Assembly (NCBI GenBank): GCA_002841355.1
Contig: PHFB01000004.1
Span: forward strand, 56,088 to 120,087
Direction of reading: 5' to 3'
Origin: Actinobacteria bacterium HGW-Actinobacteria-1
Lineage (GTDB): Bacteria > Actinomycetota > Coriobacteriia > Anaerosomatales > Anaerosomataceae
DNA length: 64,000 nt
Part shown: in pieces, positions 24,447 through 31,736 of the stretch
How the letters are laid out: each line of letters begins with the position of its first letter
How positions within the stretch are numbered: position 1 is the stretch's first letter
The notes under the pieces: model-generated
Database searches by the model: none
The model's input: only the letters and a program-made list of their open reading frames with translations
What the model was told of the DNA's origin: nothing
Program-made: the position numbers and the translations under genes

Positions 24447-27389
24447 ATGCACACCGAGAACAGACTCAGCCACCTGACGTCGATGGCGACAGCCGTCTTG
24501 CTGTCCGCTCTGGTTCTCGTACTACTGCTCGCGGGCCCTGCGTTCGGGGCAACCATCCCGCTCTCGATCGAGGCTCTCTCCCGGGACGCCCGCACGGTCG
24601 CCGTCGTCGATTGCGTATCGACGGTCTCACGGATGGTCGATCCCTCTGCCGGTCCTCGTGGTGGCATCGTGACCGACTTCACCTTCCGAGTGACCGAGGC
24701 TGTCGTCGGCGCACCTGACAGCACCTTCACGATCACGCAGCAGGGTGGCGAGGTCGGCGGAATCGGTCTTGCGGTGAGCGAACTGCCCCGGTTCTCCCGC
24801 AATCGACGCTACGTCGTCTTCGTGGGAAGTGACGGTCAGATCGTCGGCGGCGTGCAGGGCGCGCTGTCGGTCTCAGGTGAGCGGGTCGGTTCATCGCGCG
24901 AGTCGCTCAGTTCACTGAAGCGCCGCGTGCGAGCAGCGGCAGGCATGCCAGTGACGCTTACCGAGACGCTCTCGCAGACGCTCGTCGCGCGTGCCGCTGA
25001 TGCGGCCGCCGCCGTGATCTCGCCGCTTGCGACGCCGGTCATCAGCTCGATGACGCCGTCCAACGTGAGCGCTGGAACCGGTGACGTCGTTACGATATCG
25101 GGAGGCGGCTTCGGCACCTCGCCGGGGAGTGTCGACTTCTACAATCGCTCCGGGTATGCGGACATCACCGCGGTGATCACGTCGTGGTCCGACACATCGA
25201 TCACGTGCGAGGTGCCCAAGGGCGCGGGGAGCGGCGCCGTGACCGTTACCAACAGCTCGGCGCAGACGAGCCTCGACTACCCATACGACGTCGGCTTCTC
25301 CTTCGGCGGTGCGGCGTGGACGGTTCTTTCCGAGACGTATCACATCAACCCGAACTGCCTCGATGCTACCGCGAGCGAGCTATCGGCCATCAACGCGGCC
25401 GCAGCAACGTGGAGCGCTGCCTCGGATTTCTCCTTCGCGTATGGCGGGGCGACCGGCGCGATACTCAATCCCTCTGAGTACAACAGCAGCAACGACATCT
25501 ACTGGGCGGTCGACGGCTTCAGCGGAAGCACGCTTGCCTGGAACCGCTACTGGTATTACACCGGCACACCGTACAACCGGCTCATCGAGAGTGACATCGT
25601 CTTCAACGACAACTATGCGTGGGGCGACGGTACCGGCGGAACGTTCGATATCCAGGCGGTCGCGCTTCACGAGATGGGGCACTCTCTGAACCTGGGCGAT
25701 CAGTATGGGACGAACGAGGTTTCGTTGATCGATACGGGCGTGACCCAGGTCAAGGTCATGTGCGGCACCATCGGGTCGAACACGCAGCGGCGGACGCTCA
25801 CTGCGGACGACATCGCCGGCGCGCGCTGGATCTACGGTGCGACGGGCGATACCACACCGCCAGTGATGGGTGCGGTTACTTCTTCGACGCATCCATCGGA
25901 CACGACCTGGTACTCGAACCACGATGTGACGTTCTCGTGGAGCGCCACCGACGCTAATCCCATCACCTACTCGTACGTTTTGGACCACACCACGGGAACC
26001 ATCCCGGATACCACGCCAGAGGGAACGGCGACGACGGTGTCGTACTCGGCACTGGCCGACGGCGAGTGGTACCTGCACGTTCGAGCGCGCGACGACAGCG
26101 GCAACTGGAGCACCGCACAGCAGCGCCGCGTCCGCGTTGACGTGACTTCCCCGACAGGGTCGTTCACGCTCAATGGCGGCGACGCGGCCACGAATGCGAC
26201 AGACGTAACGGTCGACTCGGCTGTTTCCGGCGCCGCGGAGATGCGCATCGCCGCCGACGGTGTCACGTACGGGACGTGGGTAGCGTATGCCGCTCAGAAG
26301 AGCATCACGATTCCTGCGGTCGAAGGAATGCGAACCGTGCTCGTCCAGTACCGCGACGCGGCACTCAATACGCTTGCCTGCTCGGACACCATCCTCTATG
26401 ACCCGGCCACGCGTGACTTCTCGTGGACCGAGATCGCCGGCCCCGATCGTTACGCGACCGCGCTCGCGGTCTCGAGGGCGTCGTTCGCGGATGGCTCCTG
26501 CGATACCGTCATCATCTCGACCGGCATCAAGTACCCGGACGCGCTCGGTGCAGGTGGACTTGCCGGTGCCGTGAACTGCCCGATCCTGCTCGTGAGGGAG
26601 ACCGGCGGACTCAACTCCTACGTGCGCTCGGAGATTCTCCGGCTCACGCAGGGACAGCCCACGCGCACGATCTACATCACCGGCAGCTCGGTCGTGGTCT
26701 CCACGCAGACCGAGAATGACCTGAAGGCGCTCGTGGGCAGCGCCAACGTGAAGCGCCTTGGCGGACCCGATCGCTTCGCAACGGCGAACCTCATCGCCCG
26801 CGAACTGCGCACCGTGCTCGATGCCAAGGGGATCCCGTTCTCCGGCAAGGCGTTCGTGACGACCGGCATGGACTTCCCGGACGCGCTTCTGGCGTCGCCG
26901 GTAGCCTTCAGTGCACAGCGCCCGATCCTGCTGGTAGGACGCACGGGTCTGGACGCGAACCTGCGTGCGACCATCACCGATCTTGGCGTGACGGAGCTCC
27001 AGATCGTCGGATCTACCACGAACGTCCCCACCGCCGTCGAGACCGCGATGGCCGGGATGTCCGGCATGACCGTGCGACGTGTGGCCTCGGCAAGCGACAA
27101 GTACGCGATGACCGTGGCGTTCGCCAACTGGGCACGTGCCGAGGAAGGCTTCACCTGCTCGGATGCGGGCATCGCCACCGGCGATAAGTTCCCGGACGCG
27201 CTCGCGGCCGGACCGCTGCAGGGCTCGACGAAGTCGCTCGTGATCCTCACGCCGCCGACGTACCTCGACGCGCGTATCCGGGCACTGCTCGAGGAGAACT
27301 ACGCGGACGCTGAGCACGTACGGTTCCTCGGCTCGACTGCCGCCGTGAGCCAGACCGCGCGAGATGCGGTCATCGCCGTGCTGGAATAG
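24447..27389 (+). CDS. secreted snapalysin/matrixin-like metalloprotease with IPT/TIG, Ig-like and CWB2 wall-binding domains
   Basis: A 980-residue exported protein. In order: signal peptide (cleavage near AFGA, about residue 33), an N-terminal domain (about 35-190), an IPT/TIG domain (about 194-280), a metalloprotease domain (about 285-475), two Ig-like domains (about 472-660), and three CWB2 (PF04122) repeats (about 661-980) that hold the protein to anionic wall polymers. The zinc motif is HEMGHSLNLGD (His408, Glu409, His412, Asp418), followed by a possible Met-turn VMCG. The third ligand is aspartate, as in snapalysin, rather than the histidine of matrixins. The exact start is uncertain because no strong ribosome site is seen; the frame is open from 24384. 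It ends tail to tail with the ABC gene, with no gap. Confidence 0.85.
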   Translation: MHTENRLSHLTSMATAVLLSALVLVLLLAGPAFGATIPLSIEALSRDARTVAVVDCVSTVSRMVDPSAGPRGGIVTDFTFRVTEAVVGAPDSTFTITQQGGEVGGIGLAVSELPRFSRNRRYVVFVGSDGQIVGGVQGALSVSGERVGSSRESLSSLKRRVRAAAGMPVTLTETLSQTLVARAADAAAAVISPLATPVISSMTPSNVSAGTGDVVTISGGGFGTSPGSVDFYNRSGYADITAVITSWSDTSITCEVPKGAGSGAVTVTNSSAQTSLDYPYDVGFSFGGAAWTVLSETYHINPNCLDATASELSAINAAAATWSAASDFSFAYGGATGAILNPSEYNSSNDIYWAVDGFSGSTLAWNRYWYYTGTPYNRLIESDIVFNDNYAWGDGTGGTFDIQAVALHEMGHSLNLGDQYGTNEVSLIDTGVTQVKVMCGTIGSNTQRRTLTADDIAGARWIYGATGDTTPPVMGAVTSSTHPSDTTWYSNHDVTFSWSATDANPITYSYVLDHTTGTIPDTTPEGTATTVSYSALADGEWYLHVRARDDSGNWSTAQQRRVRVDVTSPTGSFTLNGGDAATNATDVTVDSAVSGAAEMRIAADGVTYGTWVAYAAQKSITIPAVEGMRTVLVQYRDAALNTLACSDTILYDPATRDFSWTEIAGPDRYATALAVSRASFADGSCDTVIISTGIKYPDALGAGGLAGAVNCPILLVRETGGLNSYVRSEILRLTQGQPTRTIYITGSSVVVSTQTENDLKALVGSANVKRLGGPDRFATANLIARELRTVLDAKGIPFSGKAFVTTGMDFPDALLASPVAFSAQRPILLVGRTGLDANLRATITDLGVTELQIVGSTTNVPTAVETAMAGMSGMTVRRVASASDKYAMTVAFANWARAEEGFTCSDAGIATGDKFPDALAAGPLQGSTKSLVILTPPTYLDARIRALLEENYADAEHVRFLGSTAAVSQTARDAVIAVLE

Positions 27390-28172
27390 CTACCAGAGCC
27401 GGTACGCGCCGTCGCGCTCCTCGAGCGTGGCAGGGAAGTCGAAGAGTGCCGAGAGCTGCTCGGAGGTCATGACCTCTTCTTTCGGGCCGTCTGCCACGAT
27501 GCGCCCATCCTTGAGCATGATGACGCGACCGATCTCGGGCACGATGTCGTTCACGTGATGCGTCACGAGCACGAGCGAGCGCTCGGGGGTGGCGAGGCCG
27601 CGGAGCGTCTTGAGGAAACTCCAGGTCGCGTGAGGGTCGAGCCCGTCGCAGGGCTCGTCGAGCACCAGCGCGGCGGGTTCGTGCACGAGTGCTCTGGCGA
27701 TGAGCGTGCGGCGCGCCTCGCCGGTCGAGAGGGTGTCCATCATCCGCTGCCCGTACGCCGAGATGCCCAGCATGAGCATGAGTTCCTCGGCATGCGTGCG
27801 CATCGCGGGGGTGAGCTCGTGCTCGCGGTACAGTCCGATCGACCCGAAGTACCCGGACAGTACGGCGTCGCGGACGGTCACCCGGCGGTCGTAGTCTTCC
27901 TGAAGCGCATCCGAGACGACGCCGAGCAGGCGACGAGCCTCGGCAAGATCCCAGAGCGCCCTCCCACGCAACAGCACGCACGGTCCTTCGGGCCGGAAGA
28001 TCGGTCTGACGTCGCGCGTCAGCATACCGACGAGCGTCGACTTGCCCGAGCCGTTCGGGCCGAGGATGGCAACGTGTTCGCCCTCGTTCAGGACGAGGTG
28101 ATCGACCTCGAGTATGGTCCGGCCGTCGCGGACGACGGTGGCGTGGCGGAGTTCGAGCAGCGGAGTATCCAT
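27390..28172 (-). CDS. ABC transporter ATP-binding protein
   Basis: A 260-residue single ABC ATPase. Walker A is GPNGSGKST, the signature is LSTGEARRTLIARAL, Walker B is ALVLDEPCDGLD and the switch histidine is in LVTHHVNDI. The core resembles ModF- or YlmA-like cytoplasmic ABC proteins, a group often found without a permease. No membrane or binding partner is encoded next to it, so its transport substrate, if any, is unknown. The ATG at 28172 starts the conserved MDTPLLELRHATVVRDGR; no clear Shine-Dalgarno is present. Longer frames upstream run antisense to the AlkD-like gene. Confidence 0.85.
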   Translation of the reverse strand: MDTPLLELRHATVVRDGRTILEVDHLVLNEGEHVAILGPNGSGKSTLVGMLTRDVRPIFRPEGPCVLLRGRALWDLAEARRLLGVVSDALQEDYDRRVTVRDAVLSGYFGSIGLYREHELTPAMRTHAEELMLMLGISAYGQRMMDTLSTGEARRTLIARALVHEPAALVLDEPCDGLDPHATWSFLKTLRGLATPERSLVLVTHHVNDIVPEIGRVIMLKDGRIVADGPKEEVMTSEQLSALFDFPATLEERDGAYRLW

Positions 28173-28269
28173 GCGTACATGGTAGGTGAATGCGTCCGAG
28201 AGTGCTTGACCCGGGGCGCAGCGCGCTCCTACGCTCGGCGTGAGCCCGCGACATGACTGGAGGCCTGTG

Positions 28270-28968
28270 ATGACGGTGACACCAGAGCTCCGTGCCGAGG
28301 AGTTGCTCGGCCAGCTGCGGTCGCTCGCCGATCCGGAGAACGTCGCCGGTATGGCACGCTTCGGCATCAGCGCGGAGGGAACCCTCGGCGTGAGCGTTTC
28401 GCAGGTGCGCGTGATGGCGCGCGAACTCAAGCGCGAGGCGGGTCGCGACGGAGGGGCGTGGCGGCATGAGGTCGCGCTCGCGCTCTGGGAGTCGGGCGTC
28501 CATGAGGCGCGCATGCTCGCGGGAATCGTTGACGACGCGACGCTCGTCACGCCGCAGCAGATGGAGCGACAGGTTCGCGATCTCGACAGTTGGGACCTGT
28601 GCGACGGGCTGATGCTCAACCTCTACCGCCATACGCCGTACGCGTACGAGACCGCGATCGCCTGGGCCGGCCGCGAGGAGAAGTTCGTGAAGCGTGCGGG
28701 CTTCGTGCTGATGGCCACGCTGGCGGTTCACGAGAAGTCCTGGCCCGACGAGCGCTTCCTGGCGCTGCTGCCGATGGTCGAGCGCGAGGCGACCGACTCG
28801 CGCAACATGGTGAAGAAAGCGGTCAACTGGGCGCTCCGGCAGATCGGCAAGCGCAACGCGACGCTCCTTCCGGCCGCGCTCGCCTGCGCCGAGGGGCTCT
28901 CGGCATCAAGCGACGCGACCGCCCGGTGGATCGGGAAGGACGCGGCGCGCGAACTCCGCGGCCGCTAG
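28270..28968 (+). CDS. AlkD-like DNA alkylation repair protein (HEAT-like repeats)
   Basis: A 232-residue all-helical protein matching the DNA alkylation repair family (PF08713). Indicative stretches are FGISAEGTLGVSVSQVRVMARELK, the SWDLCDGLM motif typical of the family, KFVKRAGFVLMATLAVHEK and NMVKKAVNWALRQIGKRN. AlkD removes bulky or cationic alkylated bases without base flipping; relatives vary in activity. The ATG at 28270 has GGAGG six bases upstream. It ends tail to tail, overlapping the minus-strand hydrolase by four bases. Confidence 0.88.
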   Translation: MTVTPELRAEELLGQLRSLADPENVAGMARFGISAEGTLGVSVSQVRVMARELKREAGRDGGAWRHEVALALWESGVHEARMLAGIVDDATLVTPQQMERQVRDLDSWDLCDGLMLNLYRHTPYAYETAIAWAGREEKFVKRAGFVLMATLAVHEKSWPDERFLALLPMVEREATDSRNMVKKAVNWALRQIGKRNATLLPAALACAEGLSASSDATARWIGKDAARELRGR

Positions 28969-29777
28969 CGGGCGGGCCCGAGCGTGCGCTCGATCGCGTC
29001 GATCGCGTACTTGAGCTGCGCGGCCGGGTCGATCGTGGCCGGGAGGTCGCCCGGCTGCGGGCCGTACGAGCCCCACTGCGCGTGGTTCGCGCCGGGAATC
29101 TCCGTGAACGTCGAGTCCGGTGGCAGCAGGACCTTGGTGGATTCGACCTTCTCCAGCTTGAGCCCACCGTCTCTGTCGCCATACACCGAAGCGACGATCG
29201 GCACGGCCTGCGTCAGATCCGTCCCGTCGGGCGGGTACGCGGCCAGGAAGACCAGCGCCTCGTACTCGCCGGGTCGCGCGGCAACGTGCGTAGCGGCCAT
29301 CGCGCCGCCAAGCGAATGCCCGACGATGCCCCAGCGCTCGATCTCGGGGTGCGCCTCCCGTGCCCTGTCGCCCACGTTCGGGCTCATCACGGCGAGGTTG
29401 AGCGTGACTGGCGTGATCACGACAAGGTAGCCGCGCTCGGCGAACAGGCGCGCGAGCGGCGCGTACGATCGGGCATCGACGCGTCCTCCGGGGTAGAACA
29501 CGATGCCGGTGGTCGTGTCGCCTTCCGGAGCGAACTCCCAGCCTGCCGACGTTCGCGTGACCGTGACGCCGCCGCCGCTTTCGAGTGCGGCGAGCGCATC
29601 GGGCGCAGGACTCAGGGGTGTCTTGGCCCAGATCACGAAGCCGAGAACGACCAGAAGCGCGAGGCCGCCGAGTGCAAGCAGGATTCGAGCGTAGAGGGGG
29701 AGTCTCTTTCGGGGAGCTGTCGTGCTCGGTTCGATGGCCACGGTGATCGCCCCAGTTCCTCTCGGCAGATTAAGCAT
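28965..29777 (-). CDS. membrane-anchored alpha/beta hydrolase
   Basis: About 270 residues. One N-terminal helix (about residues 30-50) anchors an extracytoplasmic alpha/beta hydrolase domain of the DUF/hydrolase_5 type. The nucleophile elbow is GHSLGG (Ser), the oxyanion region is IVFYPGGRVDARSYAPLARLFAERGYLVV, a late acidic residue lies near VYGDRDGG and the histidine in PGANHAQWG. These match a lipase or esterase-like triad; the substrate is unknown. The start is unclear: the ATG at 29777 is used, but the GTG at 29741 with GGGG upstream may be the true start. It is divergent from the heptaheme cytochrome. Confidence 0.75.
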   Translation of the reverse strand: MLNLPRGTGAITVAIEPSTTAPRKRLPLYARILLALGGLALLVVLGFVIWAKTPLSPAPDALAALESGGGVTVTRTSAGWEFAPEGDTTTGIVFYPGGRVDARSYAPLARLFAERGYLVVITPVTLNLAVMSPNVGDRAREAHPEIERWGIVGHSLGGAMAATHVAARPGEYEALVFLAAYPPDGTDLTQAVPIVASVYGDRDGGLKLEKVESTKVLLPPDSTFTEIPGANHAQWGSYGPQPGDLPATIDPAAQLKYAIDAIERTLGPAR

Positions 29778-29786
29778 TCCTAAGTC

Positions 29787-29815
29787 TTGATGAATGTGCG
29801 GCGCGGTGCTAGCTT
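29787..29815 (+). promoter_or_regulatory. possible promoter of the heptaheme cytochrome gene
   Basis: TTGATG (29787-29792) and TAGCTT (29810-29815, preceded by TGC) are 17 bases apart and lie 49 bases before the ATG. Just upstream, TTCCTAAGTC resembles the string in the promoter of the octaheme paralogue. The -10 match is poor, so this is tentative. Confidence 0.3.
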
Positions 29816-29864
29816 CAAGTATCGGACCAAACACGGATTCGTGCATCGCCAGCGAGGGGGCGGG

Positions 29865-30983
29865 ATGCATCTCCGGAGTGCGATAGTTCTCTCTCTGTGC
29901 GCCCTGCTGATGCTTCTCGGCGCTGCGTCTGCCTATGGCTGGGCCGAGGGCGACGTGACCTTCCCCGGCGACCCCATGGATTGCGCATCGTGCCATGCCG
30001 AGGAGTTCTTCTTCGAAACCCGCGTGGGGCCGCATGGCGGCTACACGACGACGAGCACCAAGTGCGTAGAATGCCACACCGTCCATCAGGCACCTGCATC
30101 CGGCGTGCTCCTGCTCCCGTACGCGACCGTCAGCGACAACTGCATGGTGTGTCATGACGGAACGGCCGGCATGGGCGTGTATGGCGCCATCGAGGCGCGC
30201 GGTCTCACCGTTGGGGCCAGCCACTCGATCGACGCGACGAACGTGGTGCCCGGCGGCGACGTCGCAACGGGCGGCTCGGCCACCGGGTCATTCGGCGGGG
30301 TCGACGGGTACTTGAGCTGCGGGGACTGCCATTCTCCGCACGCGGCGAGCGTTGTGGCGACGTTCAGCGGCGAGCGCGTCCGATTCCATGCGAGCGACTT
30401 GAACTGGCTGCCATCATGGAGTACGGACAAGCTGCTCAAGCAGCTTCCAACCGGGGCCGCTACGAGCACCCCCGTGTACGGGTCCGACTGGTGTCTCGGC
30501 TGCCACAAGGGACGCGGCAACGGCGGCGCGACGCACAACCACCCTGTGGACTCCTTGGCGACAACGGCGGGCGCGTTCTATTACGACAATGTGGCGATCG
30601 TGAAGAACGATACGTCGCTCGAAACGACGTTCGGCACGATGGGGCTGCTCGGCGCAACGCCGGGGAACCTACCAAGCGCCATCTGGCACAACCGCGGCTA
30701 CGTGATGCCATACCCGAGGACCGTGGAGCAGACCGGTCACGCGCCGATCTGCCAGCAGTGTCACGAAGACAGCAGGTTCGTCGGCTCGGCAGGCGCGGTG
30801 CTGCCGGCGCAGGTGTACCGGTACGGTGACGGGCTCACGGACGGAGACGCAGGAACGGACAATCCGCTCTTCCAGACCTTCCCGCACGAGACGCAGAACT
30901 ACCGGATGCTCGTCGAGGCGACCACGACTGCGTACTTCGATGATCTGTGTCTCAACTGTCACCCCATCGCACAGCTTCCCTGA
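29865..30983 (+). CDS. secreted heptaheme c-type cytochrome (paralogue of the 2065-3222 gene)
   Basis: A 372-residue exported cytochrome with a signal sequence (cleavage near ASAYGWA) and seven CxxCH motifs: CASCH, CVECH, CMVCH, CGDCH, CLGCH, CQQCH and CLNCH. Relative to its octaheme paralogue it lacks the second haem, the CSVCH site; at that place it has only EEFFFETRVGP. Otherwise the two align nearly end to end (GMGVYGAIEAR, VVPGGD.A.GGSA, YGSDWCL.CH.GRG, HNHPVDSLATT, PYPRT.EQ, FPHETQN, LCLNCHP). They are probably alternative outer electron carriers. The ATG at 29865 has GAGGGGG upstream; the longer frame starts with TTG and is unlikely. Confidence 0.9.
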   Translation: MHLRSAIVLSLCALLMLLGAASAYGWAEGDVTFPGDPMDCASCHAEEFFFETRVGPHGGYTTTSTKCVECHTVHQAPASGVLLLPYATVSDNCMVCHDGTAGMGVYGAIEARGLTVGASHSIDATNVVPGGDVATGGSATGSFGGVDGYLSCGDCHSPHAASVVATFSGERVRFHASDLNWLPSWSTDKLLKQLPTGAATSTPVYGSDWCLGCHKGRGNGGATHNHPVDSLATTAGAFYYDNVAIVKNDTSLETTFGTMGLLGATPGNLPSAIWHNRGYVMPYPRTVEQTGHAPICQQCHEDSRFVGSAGAVLPAQVYRYGDGLTDGDAGTDNPLFQTFPHETQNYRMLVEATTTAYFDDLCLNCHPIAQLP

Positions 30984-31046
30984 AACGTGCTCAAAACACT
31001 CGCCTCGGGGAATCAAGCAATTGAGAGCGCTTGACGTTATCCGATT

Positions 31047-31060
31047 CACAATGCATTGTG
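31047..31060. promoter_or_regulatory. 14-bp perfect palindrome, possible operator before the CheY-type gene
   Basis: CACAATGCATTGTG is an exact inverted repeat. A TTGACG (31031-31036) lies just upstream at a distance that would put the palindrome over the -10 region, so a repressor or activator site is plausible. The regulator is unknown. Confidence 0.4.
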
Positions 31061-31113
31061 TCGGCGATACCTGTCGCGGGGGGCGGTAGGTCGATTGAAA
31101 TGAGGCGCGTCAG

Positions 31114-31488
31114 ATGGTTCGAAAGATCCTGCTCGTCGAAGACAACCCGCAGAACCGCTATCTCGTGACGTTCCTGCTCGAGAAGAACGGTTATGACGTG
31201 GTTGTGGCCGAAGACGGGGAAGAGGCCATCAGCGCAGTCGCCGAGCACGTCCCTGACCTCATCCTCATGGACGTCCAGCTGCCGAAGCTCGATGGGTATG
31301 AGGCAACCCGCAGGATCAAGTCGGATCAGCGCTTCGCGAGCATCCCGCTGGTAGCGCTCACCGCCCACTCCATGAAGGGCGACCGCGGCAAGGCGATGGC
31401 TGCCGGCTGCGATGACTATGTGACCAAGCCGGTCGACGCCGACCAGCTCATCGGTCGGATCAAGGATCTGCTCGGCGATACCGCCTGA
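31114..31488 (+). CDS. single-domain response regulator, CheY/DivK type
   Basis: A 124-residue receiver domain with no output domain. The acidic pocket is VEDN, the phosphoacceptor is Asp53 in LMDVQLPKLDGYE, the switch threonine is in VALTAHSM and the lysine in DYVTKPVD. The KGDRGKAMAAGCDDYVTKPVD wording is typical of DivK-like regulators that relay phosphate or bind a partner. No kinase is encoded nearby. GAGGCG lies upstream of the ATG. A palindrome at 31047-31060 suggests its own control. Confidence 0.93.
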   Translation: MVRKILLVEDNPQNRYLVTFLLEKNGYDVVVAEDGEEAISAVAEHVPDLILMDVQLPKLDGYEATRRIKSDQRFASIPLVALTAHSMKGDRGKAMAAGCDDYVTKPVDADQLIGRIKDLLGDTA

Positions 31489-31513
31489 GCGTGCGCGAGA
31501 GAGCGACCCGCGC

Positions 31514-31519
31514 TATACT
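31514..31519 (+). promoter_or_regulatory. -10 box of the SRP RNA gene
   Basis: TATACT lies about ten bases before the predicted 5' end of the SRP RNA. A matching -35 box is not convincing. The position fits a housekeeping promoter. Confidence 0.5.
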
Positions 31520-31527
31520 TTCGTCCC

Positions 31528-31645
31528 ACGATGCTTCGGGACCGGGCTCCGGGCGACGGTATGTCGTGAACCTGGTCAGGTCCGGAAGGAAGCAGCCATA
31601 AGCGGCCGCTACCGGGTGTCCGGGGCTCGGTCCGGAAGCATCGGA
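31528..31645 (+). ncRNA. ffs: signal recognition particle RNA, bacterial small type
   Basis: About 115 nt. The universally conserved domain IV core lies at 31572-31597 (CTGGTCAGG, then TCCGGAAGGAAGCAGCC), with the GGAA tetraloop and asymmetric internal loop that bind Ffh. The two ends pair in a long helix: GATGCTTCGGGACCGGGCTC at the 5' side against GGCTCGGTCCGGAAGCATC at the 3' side. It lies just before dnaX-ybaB-recR, a conserved order in many Gram-positive bacteria, and is followed by a hairpin terminator. The exact ends are approximate. Confidence 0.93.
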
Positions 31646-31654
31646 ATCGTACGA

Positions 31655-31683
31655 CAGGGTCGGGCTTTGTCAGCCCGACCCTG
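31655..31683 (+). terminator. hairpin terminator of the SRP RNA gene
   Basis: A perfect 12-bp stem, CAGGGTCGGGCT with its complement, around the loop TTGTC, ten bases after the SRP RNA. It is followed by TATACTT rather than a pure T-run. The position between the RNA and dnaX makes termination likely. Confidence 0.75.
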
Positions 31684-31736
31684 TATACTTCGAGGGGTCA
31701 TCAACCGGATCGCGCGCTCGGCGGGAGGTAGCATCT

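Noticed and set aside
28590..29783. A 397-codon plus-strand open frame.
   Set aside because: Runs antisense to the alpha/beta hydrolase, whose GHSLGG and anchor helix are clear.
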